Source of the DNA: Glandiceps talaboti
Taxonomy: Eukaryota > Hemichordata > Enteropneusta > Spengelidae
Length of the DNA stretch: 62,000 nt
Assembly (NCBI RefSeq): GCF_964340395.1
Contig: NC_135550.1
Span: forward strand, 31,326,676 to 31,388,675
Reading direction: 5' to 3'
Both the position numbers and the translations under genes were made by a program. This document shows, piece after piece, positions 12,701-25,433 of this stretch (positions are counted from its first letter, which is position 1; the number at the start of each line of letters is the position of its first letter). Under the pieces are notes generated by a model. The model worked only from the letters and a program-made list of their open reading frames with translations, was not told the origin of the DNA and did no database searches.

Positions 12701-15223
12701 TCAACATGTCTGCTTGGGATAATCACTGTTTTCCCCTGTGGAATCGTGTTGTCTTTAAGTAAACTGCTGTTAGACATACAGCCCTGGAAAAATATTTTAA
12801 GTAAAGTTGGCCTCCTTTGGGAAAGGCTGCACAAGCGTTAACTGTACCCAGACAAGAAGGGGACTGTTAACAGATCGCTTGGAGTACAGATATATCATCC
12901 TGATAGCCTTACACAGTACGAGACATGTGAATTAATTATCCAAATCTGATAAAACAGCGTCCCATCAAAAAATCTATTTAAAAAAAGTAAGCTATTCTAT
13001 CAAAAATTGTTTAGCAACAAATTAACTGCCAGTGTGTTCTTGTGAAATGTACACACGTCACCGATTTTTCAACTTCTATTTATTGGGCGGTTATGTTTAT
13101 AGTCTGGGACGGTATACAAAATGGGCAAGGGGCGTATCTTGTTATACGTAAAGCCAATTTTGCTTTTAAGGAGGTATGCATTTTAGCGGAGAAATTGGCC
13201 TCTGTTAACCTCTTAAAACGTTGACAAATATTATCAGTGTGGATAAACTTACTCGAGCCAGCTAAGTTTAGAAAGCACGCCAATGTTTTCCACTGTTCTC
13301 TTTTTTTTTACTTTATTTGAAAAGGCAAAGCACCATGAACGATTGGTAAATACACTGAGTAGTGGGACTGAAAGAGAACTAAAGTTCCAATGAAAATGGA
13401 ACTGGCGACACCGTGATTGCGGACAAAATCGTTCATGAAAAGAATGGACATGCTGATATAGAAAAACATGACATGTGTACAAGGTTGAGGAGACTGTTGA
13501 AAAGTTTTTTGGCGTCCGCTCCACCCTCCAACCACGATAAGAATACAACGATTGAAACCAACTTGGCACAATTACCAGTAAGACATATGCCACATTCTCT
13601 TGTTTGGTAAACTTGCTATAATGCTTTGCAAAACACAATATAATCTTGTCCTTTCAAATAAAGAATGCATGTCAACTTTTTTGTTACGATTCAATCCCTT
13701 TTTGTTTCCCAAAGAAACGTTAACAACGCCTCTTTCACGGTCTTATATTGGTAATTAGTTAGCTTGGCTCCCTTGACTGAAAGACAGTAATACCACAAAA
13801 GATTTGATTTAGTCTATTGACAAGTGCAGAAGAAGAAGAAATCTGAGCATTGCAATCATAAGTGGAAATCAGACTGATCATGGTCGAGAAAAATGTCGAC
13901 ACTTCGCTCTTGTTAGTCTATCATAGTGTTTTTTTTTATAATAAAAAATAAAAGACACTATTGCAGTACAGGAAAGGGTGATCAGAAATGTATTAGTAAA
14001 GCTCCTTACTACGCGAGTAGCCACTAATTCTATGAGATAACCACTTGAGACTTTTCAAACACTCATAATTTAGAAGTCGTGATTTAAAACGAAGCCATTT
14101 TTGAAATAATATCCATGTTTCAGTTGTTGAGTGTTTCATTAAAAGTTCACACACCAGTTTTAGTTGGTACGTATCTTGAAATACAGTGTTTGTAGAGTAC
14201 ATTCCAAGTACTTAAGACTTGAAGTATTGCAATAGGAAGGTTTGGTTTTGTAATATCAGAAAAGTGCGTGGAACAATCAGGTTCCTTTTAAAGTGAGTCA
14301 TTTTGTAAAAGACGTTGAGTAAAATCACCAAGTGTTTCACAAGTTGTTTTACAGCTCAGGGATTCGAAACGCTCTTTTGAGTTGACCATGGTTTTGGATT
14401 AGTCGGTTATAATTTCGACCCACTTCAAAAAATATGCTAAATCTTGTAGTGTGTAAAGAATACATCATGAGAATAATAGAAAGAGCAGAAGTAGACTTGC
14501 TGTGAGCGCTTTCAAGGGTCCAAACTTTGTTTTTATTTGGATTTTGCATCGAATAGTACAGGGATGATAGCCTAAACAATACTGCGTCAAACAATGAATA
14601 CTTCATTAGCGAGACTTTGAAAGAGTGTTTGGAAAACAGATCCACGATTAGGGCTAGCATAGTTCAATTCAATGTTGTTTTTACAACTCTTTTCAACTAA
14701 AACTTCTACAAATTAAGGGCCTTGTTACGGATTCCATATCTACCAGTTTATCGCTAATTTTTTTCTTTACACGGGCGAGAACAACATCCCTTGTTTTAAG
14801 AAAGTACTTGTCGAGACAAAGTAGGTGTACATGTACACTTAAATTGCAGAGTGTTTACTTTGAATTGTCTTGCAACAAATAAAACAAGTAAACAGAAATA
14901 AGAGCGGACCAACGTGCAGCCATTGTTGTCGCATTTTACTAACATACTATAAGCTAAAGAATGATGCAACTCGACCTTCTGTTTACTTGTATTTTTAAAG
15001 AACTCTTGCTAATGTTTAGGAGAGTTTGAATGTGAGAATCGATTAATTATGGAGACAGTATAAACTACCAGAAATTTGAACACATTAGTATGCAATTATA
15101 CGATCACGAATGGGGCTTGTAGAAATTTAAATGAATTGAATTCGGTAAACTGAATTGAATGGCAATTTCGGCCGGGAATCTGAGTTGTATCGATCAAATA
15201 TTGACAATATTCATTTCAAAATA
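9774..15223. other. Non-coding stretch with a GC-richer patch
   Basis: No gene recognised. 10.0-10.35 kb is clearly more GC-rich than its surroundings and could be a decayed mobile element, but no domain is visible. A perfect 16-bp palindrome lies at 12391-12406. 13.0-13.64 kb is open on both strands without any recognised product. Confidence 0.5.
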
Positions 15224-15291
15224 TTTAGTTTGTAACTCACTCTAGTTTGTAACTTACTCTAGTTTGTAACTCACTCTAGTTTGTAATTCAC
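15224..15291. repeat. 17-bp tandem repeat, four copies
   Basis: Four adjacent 17-bp units of the form TCTAGTTTGTAACTCAC, each differing from the consensus at one base or none. Confidence 0.95.
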
Positions 15292-18200
15292 TCCATATTG
15301 GTTCAAAATGCACTTTGTACTTCTAGGGTTGATAGTACCATGAGAGAAATATTCCGGTCTTGGGATGTATATGATAGTGTATACAGATATTGTCAATAGA
15401 AATAGTATGTATTTATTTTGGAACGTTCACGATGTGGCATTGGAGTCTTGGCTGCTGTGCCGACAGTGGATAGATAGGTAAAACATAAACGGTAATAATT
15501 TAGAAGACATACATGTATGATAGTCACTAGTAATTGCCTCAGTTATACCACGCGACGATGTTGTTTTGAAATGTTCTCAGTTTGCATTCACTCTGCAAGT
15601 GTGCACTCGACGTTTGAAGAAGTTGATGTTAAAGGGTCATGAAGCTAATATTTCAACTTCGATATTGTATCAATTGCAGCATCGATGTATGAGTAGAGAC
15701 ACTCAGTCGCAAAAAACGTGCAATAGATTTTTTTTCGCAATCCGCTGTACAGTTGAGTTCAAGCAAGACTTATAATAACATTGAATGTAAAGTAGCATTG
15801 ACGCATGTTTCCATCGCCTTTTCATTTTTCTTTGTTTCCCTTTCCTGGGAGCAGTATTGAGCCTTGCTGAGAGGAGAGAAAGGATGTAGTGAAACGGACA
15901 ATTGTTGCGCTTTTTCTTTATCAGCAACATTGTTGGCAAAACAGGTATTCATATCGGTCGTTATACATTACATTTACCCTCCCCGATGTGCTGTTTGTAC
16001 ATCGGGGGAAATCTTTTCCACGCATTTTGTACAAAAATAGCCAGATTGTCAAGCCTTGCCTAATCCGCTTGGAAGTCAATGCCCTTACTCCCTTCTTTTT
16101 TAGCCACCATAGACTAGCTAGATAATCACAACATTTCTGCGGGCTGTTGTGAGAAGGGACGAATTTTAAAGAATAAGAAAAACCGCTATTGATATGACAA
16201 AAAACAGCGTAGTGACACAGTGTCTGTCTGTTATGCTTGGGGGGGTTTCGTGCTTTGAAAAGATTCTTTACCCTTATGATAGGCTACAAAGCCAACTTAC
16301 GGGAACTTTATTTACACATCAACACGAAGTATTGGTAACAAAATATTGTAGTTTTCTACCTATTCCAGTGAATAGCACCAGTGCTGGGCAATGGGGACCC
16401 CTATTGATAAATAACAAATACACCGGTGTGAATACATTTCAATGTTTTCCAACGTGATTCACCCATTACATAGTCAATTGAATGGAACGACGGTTTGTAT
16501 ATTTCTTCTTCTTTCATACCAAAAGGCCACTTTTCTATTATTAAGCATCTGCCTGCTGCCTCAGTTTTCATTATGTTTTAGATACGACCTTTCGTTAGAA
16601 AATAGCGTGTATAGTCTTTCTTACACTACAAGCTTTTTGTTCGTTTTATACACTTTCAGTCAGTCAAACTAGTGTTTTTAAAAGGCTAGTTTATGTTTAT
16701 TGTGCACTTTGTTTAAAACCTGTCCACGGTGGTCCAACTGCGTCATGATCGTGGAAAGACGTGGGTCATTTTAACTCTTTTCGCCGGGCAATGGTTAAAT
16801 TGAGAGGTTGGGTCTTTGTACAATGATTAAGTGTACGTACTACAATGTCAAAATTCTATGGACTATTTTCATTTTATATCCCGTGTGATAAACAATGTTA
16901 TACAATTTGGTTCAATATTGAGTACATGGTATTTGAGGCATCGGACTTTTGATACGTTAATTTCCCTATCTGAATTCTATCTACCTGGGGTCTCATCTTG
17001 TTCAAATCTCCCGGTATCGATCACATATCTATTTTGATAACGGAAATTAGTGTTTTGGTTCTTGTCGAATACAAACATGCACGGCGCCGGTAGTAAGTTA
17101 TGAAAGGTCACCCTTGTATGTATATAGACTCGATCTAAACTATATAACTGTGGTGTAAATAGTCAAAAATTTTCAATCTGGACTTAGGCAATATCCTTTA
17201 CCTAAAATGACGAGTGCATGTACTAAATGTAAGTTTGTCTCTGAGATTCCCAATGAAAAGATTCCAAAAACATAGCCTTACAACAGATTCTTAATTCAGA
17301 CAGAAAGATCTATACAGTTACGGTAATCATTTGATAAACAGTAACAATAGTGTCCACAAAAATGGAAACAAGTGAAGTGCCACGTTTCAAACAGGCAAAA
17401 TGACCACTGATGGACGATTCTAACCTACCCGCAAAAAAACAATACTTTTGTTGCAGTCTCACGTTTAACCAGTAACCTATGGGAATATATTAATATTATG
17501 GTTATTTCGTAGAAACAACATTGTCAAAATCCAATATTTGCTGGTAAGTAATTGTGTTCGTATTGTTTAAAGCACGGTTCGACGTAATCGGGTATTGATA
17601 TATATTTATACGACAGATCTTATTGTATCTGTACGACCAACTAACGTTTGTATGATAGCGTCTGTTCATAGACTTAACGCATTGACACTACTCTGTAATT
17701 TTATATTTCACTGTTACGGGGCGTTCAGCATTATCATTGGTTTGAAATTAGACCAGTTGCTACTGGCCCAGTTTGGAAATTTAAGAAATATGTAATAATG
17801 ATCTAATTTATTTGAGCACATGTAGGTGTCCAATTTTAAAACCACGAGTTATCTACTGTAAATACCATGCTTGTACACTGGCTATACTATGCAGCTTAGT
17901 AAGTATGACAATGATAAGTCAATCTATCTTCTTTTGATCGTAATGACATTACACTATGGTATCAGGTACTTTACGCTTTCGCAGATTTACAACAAAAACA
18001 TCTAAAAAGGAGTGAAATTTTTCAAGAATAACGTAATGAAAGAACTGGCAACTTGGGATGAGTAAAACTGTGGTAGTGATGACATTGATTTATTGTCAAT
18101 TATTGTTCAAAATAAATCAACGGTGTTATCATTGTTTTGGAAACAAGTCATAGAGTGTTGTGTACAAAATACGCCATATTTTGAATAATTAAAAGAATCG

Positions 18201-18384
18201 GGTTTGTTAATTGTTTAATTTGTTCATGAAATTTTAACTAAGTTTGGTGAAAGGGAGGAATTCCCCCTGTATGAATTATTAACATGGAAATCAATTATAC
18301 TTCACAGTCCAACACACTTGTAGACTACTCATGACAGGGATATAATGTGTTCATCTGAAAAACTGTTGACTTGGGATGATTACT
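15292..18384. other. Non-coding stretch with one small hairpin
   Basis: AT-rich DNA. CCCCGATGT (15981-15989) and ACATCGGGG (15999-16007) form a perfect nine-base-pair stem with a nine-base loop. Nothing else recognised. Confidence 0.5.
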
Positions 18385-18608
18385 AGAGACTTGACAAAGG
18401 GAAGGGGTGATTGACTAGGGAATTGGCAAAGGGAAGGGGCGATTAACTAGGGACTTGGCAAACGGAAATGGTGATGACTAGGGCAGGGACTTGGCAAAGG
18501 GAAGGGGGGTGATTGACTAGGGACTTGGCAAACGGAAGTGGTGATTGATTAGGGACTTGGCAAAGGGGAGAGGATGATTGACTCGGGACTTGGCAAAAGA
18601 AAGGGGGA
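18385..18608. repeat. ~32-bp minisatellite, about seven copies
   Basis: Degenerate units built on GACTTGGCAAAGGGAAGGGG plus a TGATTGACTAG-type tail, with small insertions in some copies. The minus-strand open frame here (PLCQVP repeats) is a by-product. Confidence 0.9.
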
Positions 18609-20039
18609 CAATTTTGCTTAAAGTCACTGCTTAGCAAACCGAACCATCGTTCTAATGGCACCATTTATATTTTGCTAAATATTTTGTTCATTGAGTGCTT
18701 ACATGTTAGCCTTATGCACATTAACACGGATTTTTTTTTCTCGGAGGGAAAAATTGCCTATTTAATAAGATAGTTAGTAAAATCGATCTTCGTCCATTGC
18801 ATTCTTAAATTTTCAGGTACAAAAACACAATCGTCAACTGTTTTAGTTTGATTCAATTTGAGGATCTATAAACGGAAGCTATCATAAAGTACAGGATTTC
18901 AAAGTTATGGGGATGATGGTTGTTATTTATGATAGCAGTAATGACGTCATGACTCACATATTTAGAAGTCTAATGACAGGAAATTGCTGAATGTTAAGGC
19001 AGGAATAGTCTACTACACAAGTTGATAAGCACTCACATTTTGACAAGTCTACCTACTTTGATATCCCAAGTTTTGCTTTTTTTGCTTGGTTTGGTTATTT
19101 CATAGATAATAATATCAATTCCCCATCAATTATCTGATTGGTCTTTATTTCCAATGTATTAGTATGGGCCATTAGTTTTGCTATATCTAAAATGTGTGTA
19201 CTTTTGAAAGACGTCACATTATTGTCTACATTTACCAAATTATCGTCATTCATCAGTGGCTTCATATCTCGTTGTAATTAAAATTGAACAGTGTTTGCCT
19301 AATGGAAAAAAACGGAAAAAGACGAGAATTTTTTTTTATTTCGTTTTCTATTGATTATTAAATTCAATGCATTCTTTTATTTCAGTTTATGCAATAGAAA
19401 CAATTATTCCTTTCAATTGGTACCCGCTTTTTTTATGAGGATAACAATATTGAGATAAAATATACACCGCATAGAACCAATATGGTAATTGAGAAGTTTG
19501 CTACCATGTTGATCTATGTCGAGTGTTTTTAAATTTTCAATAAAGATTTTGACACTGACTAAGATATAACTCAGTAATTTAGATCATGACGTAATGTCAG
19601 GGGATAAGGTGAAGATACGACAACCCAATAGCTAATTACTACCATGGCTTGGCGGGACAGATTTGGATCGATATCCAAACTTTTGCCATTACTCAGATTG
19701 GGTCGTTGTCGTAATCAGACGCTCTATGTATTGATTAGTAATTGTAAACAAAATAGAAAATATTCGAAAGCAAATAATCTGTTGATACAAATAATCAGAC
19801 ACAATAACGATCGTTACTAAGGACTTACCCCTATTTGTAAAATGACGCAAGAACGGAAATAAAAATAATAATAGGTCGAAGTATTTGAGTTTAACAGCTG
19901 GATACGTTTTCTTAACTTAAAGAAATGTTTAATAAAACGTTGTTGTTGTGGAGGTAAAGAGTCTGAATCAACTACATTAATTACAAGCTATCGTATTTTC
20001 CTCACTATTGCATAAAAATTGCGAAATAATCAGAAAATC
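18609..20039. other. AT-rich non-coding stretch
   Basis: Strongly AT-rich with T runs. AATAAA at about 19541 is followed by no recognisable tail. Nothing else seen. Confidence 0.5.
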
Positions 20040-20420
20040 CTATTCCTTGCAATAACTGTTCATAATGTCGCCGCCATCAGAGACAATATCAAGTATGTCC
20101 TGTGGGCAAATAATCTCCGATAGAGTTACGTGTCGCCGCCGTGATGGCACGGTCTCCCGTGGACATCAACGATTTACGATTATAAGTGGACAAGCCACGA
20201 GTCGAATACTAGCAATGAACTCTGTGCCACATCACTGCAGTCAGCACCCCCACTATACCTCTCCACCAGTCATGCTTGATTCAAGGCGACAGGGCCACAA
20301 GGATCACTATGAACTGTGTGCTTTCAATTCCTTGTTGACACAAACACGAGTCAAAGGTTGAAACAACACTGTCCAACCCCAATCACAAGACTACGTGACT
20401 GATCAGACACGTCTTCCGTT
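20040..20420. promoter_or_regulatory. Stop-poor, GC-richer block; possible conserved non-coding element
   Basis: Composition changes sharply from the AT-rich flanks. A 98-codon plus-strand frame exists (20065-20361) with no recognised domain. GCCGCCAT at 20070-20077 is the core of a long-form YY1/Pho site. I infer a regulatory block or an unrecognised small exon; evidence is weak. Confidence 0.25.
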
Positions 20421-23051
20421 CTGTCAGGATGTCGCGAGTAGTTTTTTAAAAATAATTTAACACTTTCCAGGTCAACTAATATGTTTATTCAATTAACCTC
20501 TTATATGCTAATATATACATTAAGGAAACAATATTGAGGATTTTAAGAGTGACAAAAATATGTTTTGATGAATTAATTTACATCAATTACCATAATGGTA
20601 GTTCTTCGTGACAAAAATCGAAAGATGAACAAGCGAACGTCTTCGTTTCAAGTAGATGTTTTCAGAATTGGAGAAATTTAAAACCGCGGAATTGCGAACA
20701 TATGTCGGAATTCAGAGGGGCAAAAGGTACGACAATCACACTTTAATATGACTTAATGATTTTTGCAAAGTGCCGACTGATAATTGCACTCTTCAAACGC
20801 AATTTTTGAACTCCGGGAATGAAAGGGAGTGAAAATTACTACCTTGTCTATTTCAAACCAATCACAGGGACAATTGCTGCAAACAAGCTTGAGAATGGTT
20901 GGAAAATTGTTCTGTCGCACAGGTTACAATTAATACCGACTATGTGTTCAGAAAGGGTAAGATTTACAAATGAAAACAGGTAGCACCCGTTGGTACAGTA
21001 CAAAGATGTAGCATAATAAATAGCTAGAGTGCAAGAGCGAAGCATAGGTTGTTGAGAGAGCTCATCGTTCGCAATTAACTCGTTTGTACAGCACGATGGA
21101 TAAACACCCTTCTCTCGCGCTCCATTGAAGAACTATTGAACACATCGCCACATTCAATGGTCTGAATTTGCAAGTCAAACGGCTTTCTTATTCGCGTTCG
21201 TGCGATTTCAACGATTTATTGTCAAAAGTGTTCCTTTTTGAATAAAAAAAAACTTTATATAAATGATAATGCGTGTAAGTCCTATACATTTTAAACCGCG
21301 TGTTTGATGCATTTCAATAAAAGAGGCGAGGTTGAGATAAAAGGAAATTGGCAGTTACTACAACTAGTACAAGTTGCTTTGTTCACTTGACAAATTGTCT
21401 CCACACGGCTACTAGGCCTTGATGGCAAGTTGCTCACTCAAATTAGTTTGATAGTACGACATTGGAATACATTCTAAATATTTGACTTTAGAGAAAATCG
21501 TGGATTTTTTGGAAGAAGTTGTGAATGGATGTATTTCTTTGATGCGTCATCGGCCAGACTGCATATAGTTTGCCTGCCACTACAACACTCAACCGCGTTT
21601 GGATTCGTATCATACATTTAAAGTGTTCCGTATCATAGAGCGTGTTTGTGCAGAAGTATTTAATATGTCGGCAAACATCTTCCCGTATCAACTACTAATA
21701 CGGAGACATTACCATTGGCCTACAACCGCGTTGCTGTCTGCCAGTGTCCAACTGCGACAGTTTTTCTGGTGTTACAGTATGGTGTTAAACTCAGTTAGTA
21801 CTGTGACATTTAAATGTATTTTTACAGTCATATGCTTACCCGTCGACAGTTCAAAAATAGTTCCTCTACGTTATGAAAAGAAATGACACAATCAAAAATA
21901 AATTAAATCTATATTTCATGAGGGGCCCGCCACGAGCACAATCAGCGAATGGATCGGTTGAATGGAAGCAACTGTTAATAACGTACAGAGTAGACTTCAT
22001 CTGGCGAGGGTGATGAACAACAATATAGAAAAATACGAATAACGCTATCTCAATCTTGTATCTGCTTTCAATACTCTCAGCTTTATCAGTTATGACTAGC
22101 ACAACGATGTCTCTATTATTGCCAACTATAGTTAACATCAGGGGGCCCGACTGTAATATTGGTTTAAAGAGAGTTAAAATTATGTTTAATCTCAGAAACT
22201 GGATGTCTGGCTGTGTATGTAATTTTCAGATTGGAAATAGATCAAAACATGTATCTCGTCAGCCATTCATCAATATTTGGAAACACGAACACTCGACAGA
22301 TTTCAATTTTGAGAAGTGGGACAATACAAACACACACAAGCATTGGGCAACTGTGGGCGGTCATGTGTGTCGTAAGCAGTTTAAATGACTACAACGGAAA
22401 CCACGGATACTTCAATTTCGTAGCTTACCATCAAACTTACGGTCAACAACTTCTTAATACCGATATATGTTTGTTTTCTCTCACAGTCGTATTGCTAACA
22501 TATAACTACAATCATGGCAGTGAGTGATATATTGTATGAGTTATAATAAAAAGAAAAGTATATCTTAATCAAAATACCAAACGTATATTTTCAAGACTAC
22601 TTGAAGGGAAGATATTTATCCAGAAAATCTCCACTTGAAAACAGAGTACTAGTTACAGAGATGAACTCTAATGATTGTGATCAAATCCTGGTCATTATTT
22701 TAAGGAATAAGACAGAGTTTTCTTTGTGGTTACCCTCGAAATACAAAAACAAATTAATGTTGAGTTGTTGCAGTATTTGAGTGCGACCTACGTTGAGAGA
22801 TGGGTTGATTGTGTTACGTTCCTATAATTTGGGTGTTTAATTTATGATAGAAGGCCAATGTTAACCGTTACAATTTCAACTATGATGAGATTTTCAACAA
22901 CGTTCAATAACAAGGCAGAAAAGTCAGGGTTTAGGCTAGAATACGAGTAGAAATGCCCTTTAAAGAAACACTTGAAACAATGAAAGTCGAATGTGTACTT
23001 GTATCTTCATACCTGGATTTTGTGAATGTATGAAAGTGTGAAAGGTTTCAT
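20421..23051. other. Non-coding stretch 3' of foxG
   Basis: No recognised gene. Overlapping frames of 90-110 codons on both strands at 21.6-22.5 kb carry no domain and look like chance frames. Confidence 0.5.
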
Positions 23052-23078
23052 GGGGGATGGGGTGGGGTTGGGGTTGGG
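23052..23078 (+). other. Strong G-quadruplex motif downstream of foxG
   Basis: Five runs of three to five G separated by loops AT, T, TT and TT on the plus strand, which is the template strand for foxG. It lies about 180-215 bp beyond the candidate poly(A) signals. Such motifs fold readily in vitro; a role in slowing polymerase after the foxG 3' end is inference. Confidence 0.6.
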
Positions 23079-23258
23079 ATAACTTGAAGAACGTCTTGAT
23101 AACTCTTGCGGTATATCTAAGGGCCAGTGAAAATTGAGAATTGATTTGAAAAAAAAGCAGCTGAAATATTTCATTACCATGATGCTGTGGATCTAGCTAA
23201 GAGGAATAATTTATATTTACATCTAATAGTCTTGCAGATTTGATATATACATATGTTA

Positions 23259-23268
23259 TTTATTTATT
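23259..23268 (-). terminator. First canonical poly(A) signals after foxG
   Basis: Two overlapping AATAAA hexamers on the minus strand about 695-705 nt past the stop codon. I found no canonical AATAAA nearer the stop; variant CATAAA occurs at 23921-23926 and 23631-23636. Use of this site implies a 3' UTR of about 0.7 kb, continuous with the coding exon. Confidence 0.45.
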
Positions 23269-23963
23269 AATGAACACGTACTCTACAGGTAGGATTGGGG
23301 TTATAAGTTCGACACAAAGACCGGACAAATTGCCAAAACATTCAGATTTTGAAGGATGTGATTACAAAGATTGTTATAACATTAGTTGTATTACAGGAAG
23401 TCATTAACAAGTGTGTACTCGAATACTTTCTGATATGGAATGAAAGATTCGTCGTTGTTTTTACGAATCAACAGGTTTAAACCTTGAATGATAGTAAATG
23501 TACCAAACTCATATAGTATAAAGAAATGGAAAACGCCAGAGATATATTATTGTTCTAGTACTAGTCTTCAACAGATTTTAAAAAAGTAAAACACCATCAG
23601 TCGGTCGTGCGTCTTTTTTGCAAGAATAAACTTTATGTTTCAAGCAAACACAAAATTACGTATTTTCTACAAAAAAAAGCATTACAATCTACGGTTTTCA
23701 GGTCTTCTTGTATTTTCCCCAATCCCACAAAAGTCACATATGTTTTCATCTACGCGTAATTTCAAAGCTAAACGTACGGTATCAATACTTTTTATCACAA
23801 AATATGAAGAAAAAAAATATGTACAACACGCATACAATAAATATTATTGATTTTCACGATGTTCATCAATATGAAAGCCGTTAATTCAGATATAATTATC
23901 ATCAGTAAATACATAGTCCTTTTATGTGTCTATTCTGCGTCATGAAAGAGCTGATTTTGAAGC

Positions 23964-25205
23964 CTAGCTGGGTCTTGGTATAACCTGCACTGTTCCAAGA
24001 GGAGAGTTAGTGAATGTGTTATCTGTTAAAATGTTACTTGCCGTCGAATTGGCTGGTTGCGCTGCTATCGTACTGGTGAATGCAGTCGGTGGACTAACGT
24101 TCATACTTCTTAAGCTGGAATACATATCATGGTACGTTGTAGCTGCTGTCGCTGCTTGTGCATGATGAAGGTGTGGGTAAAAATAAGCCGATTGTACGGC
24201 AGCGGCGGTTGTGGTGCCGTTGCTGAGACCGGCGAAAGTGGTGGGTGTTGTTACCCCAAGTCCTGACCTGAATGACGCCGCAAGAGTTGCTGTTGACGGT
24301 GACAGTGTGGTTTGATGTGGTGCATAAGAAACGTCCGCTCCTATGAGTCTATCGACAGAAAAGTTATGAGTACCTAAGGGGCGACTTAGTGCAGGGTTGG
24401 GCCCTAATAGGCCGTTGTAATGCGGAGAAGTGTGAAGGCCGCCGGCTGTGGCTGTATACCGAAGAGCGTTACTAGCCGCTGCATGTTGCGGTAGCGACGA
24501 CAACATCGGCGATGTTGGCCAATACATAGGATACGGTTTATCAGTCTGGAGTGGGTATCCACTTGCTGTAAGTCTTGGGTTTCTTTTCAACTGTGCCAAC
24601 CTGCTTCGGGATGCTGCCGTAGAACGACGACGGAGTTTCCCTGTAGTACCTCCGATGAACACGTCGTCGCTGGAGGGGTCTAACATCCAATAGTTGCCCT
24701 TACCGGGATCATCATAGTGTCGAGGTACTTTCACGAAACATTTATTGAGGCTTAAATTGTGTCGAATGGAGTTCTGCCAGCCTTGCTTATTCTCCCGGTA
24801 GTAAGGGAAATGTTTCATAATAAATTCATAAATACCGTTCAGTGTCAATCTTTTTTCAGGACTCTGTCTTATTGCCATCATGATCAGAGCATTATAGCTG
24901 AAAGGTGGTTTCTCACCATACTTATTCTTCGGTGGACTGTTTCCACTAGACTGTTTGTCATCTTTTTTCTCGCCTTCCGCATTTTCGGAGTTATCGATAC
25001 TATCGTCATCGCTTTCTTTCGAATCGCCGTTTTCCTGCATTTTATCGACAGGTTCCTCCAGCAGTTTTCCGTTCTCGTTCAAGTTCACACTCTTTGGTCG
25101 CTCTTCGATTTCCCTTTCTTTCTGCGGAAGCATACTATCGATTGTGAACGAGCTCTTTATGGTCGTGTTTCCCCCGGCCTTCTGCAGGCTTTCTATTTTC
25201 ACCAT
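23964..25205 (-). CDS. foxG: FoxG (BF-1) forkhead transcription factor, intact single-exon CDS
   Basis: Predicted nuclear DNA-binding regulator, 413 residues, ending in TAG. The forkhead (winged-helix) domain spans about residues 99-194: it opens [20 protein letters not shown], carries recognition helix NSIRHNLS (145-152) and ends in basic wing 2 KLRRRS (190-195). Segments [11 protein letters not shown] and [10 protein letters not shown] are diagnostic of FoxG/Slp-type domains. Outside the domain, FTIDSML (20-26) fits the eh1 Groucho-binding motif; YWPTSPML (228-235), FSVDRLIG (282-289) and YFYPHLHH (341-348) match blocks of vertebrate FOXG1. Residues 56-88 are acidic and Ser/Lys-rich; the C-terminus is Ala/Thr/Ser-rich. 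The start has a good Kozak context (A at -3, G at +4) and lies 122 bp below a TATA box. It is shorter than human FOXG1 (about 489 aa) because it lacks the N-terminal His/Pro/Gln runs. FoxG proteins are known mainly as repressors in anterior neural or ectodermal patterning; that role here is inferred. Class assignment is very secure, species is not. Confidence 0.97.
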   Translation of the reverse strand: MVKIESLQKAGGNTTIKSSFTIDSMLPQKEREIEERPKSVNLNENGKLLEEPVDKMQENGDSKESDDDSIDNSENAEGEKKDDKQSSGNSPPKNKYGEKPPFSYNALIMMAIRQSPEKRLTLNGIYEFIMKHFPYYRENKQGWQNSIRHNLSLNKCFVKVPRHYDDPGKGNYWMLDPSSDDVFIGGTTGKLRRRSTAASRSRLAQLKRNPRLTASGYPLQTDKPYPMYWPTSPMLSSLPQHAAASNALRYTATAGGLHTSPHYNGLLGPNPALSRPLGTHNFSVDRLIGADVSYAPHQTTLSPSTATLAASFRSGLGVTTPTTFAGLSNGTTTAAAVQSAYFYPHLHHAQAATAATTYHDMYSSLRSMNVSPPTAFTSTIAAQPANSTASNILTDNTFTNSPLGTVQVIPRPS

Positions 25206-25292
25206 GCTTGGTTGTTGTGTAGTGGTACTAGCCGTATGTGTGCGTGCGTGTGCCGTGGCCGCTCGTAACTGCTAGGTTTGGTCGGATCAATA

Positions 25293-25298
25293 TGACGT
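25293..25298. promoter_or_regulatory. CRE-like TGACGT at the predicted start site
   Basis: TGACGT (with a following G) is the core of CREB/ATF sites. It lies at or just downstream of the transcription start predicted from the TATA box. A six-base match is weak evidence by itself; its position is the argument. Confidence 0.3.
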
Positions 25299-25326
25299 GT
25301 GATGTACAAAGTTGGTAAACTTGTAG

Positions 25327-25334
25327 TTTATATA
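25327..25334 (-). promoter_or_regulatory. TATA box of foxG
   Basis: Read on the minus strand this is TATATAAA, a near-ideal TATA box, 122 bp upstream of the foxG ATG. It predicts a start site near 25300 and a 5' UTR of roughly 95 nt. No perfect initiator is visible there, so the exact start is uncertain. Confidence 0.65.
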
Positions 25335-25395
25335 TGGCAACCTATGTTCACTGATGTGTGTGCTTGTTGCCGTGAATAAGAATAATTCCATTAAA

Positions 25396-25401
25396 CAGCT
25401 G
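25396..25401. promoter_or_regulatory. E-box CAGCTG in the foxG promoter
   Basis: Palindromic CAGCTG, the class bound by many bHLH proteins, about 60 bp upstream of the TATA box and close to an ATTA homeodomain core. A short motif, supported only by position. Confidence 0.3.
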
Positions 25402-25416
25402 TCAACCACTGAATAC

Positions 25417-25425
25417 GACCACCCA
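25417..25425 (+). promoter_or_regulatory. Exact GLI/Ci-type site in the foxG promoter
   Basis: GACCACCCA is the exact reverse complement of TGGGTGGTC, the consensus of GLI/Ci, the Hedgehog effector. It lies 83 bp upstream of the TATA box. I noticed no other exact copy in the window. By base count an exact 9-mer in the 250-bp promoter is unlikely by chance, but function is not shown. Confidence 0.45.
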
Positions 25426-25433
25426 AAGTTTGC

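Noticed and set aside
13249-13638. Overlapping frames on both strands near 13.4 kb
   Set aside because: Both-strand openness without a recognisable product; not enough to call a gene or a regulatory block.
24448-25275. Plus-strand open frames antisense to foxG (up to 169 codons)
   Set aside because: They are shadows of the conserved minus-strand coding exon and show no domain.
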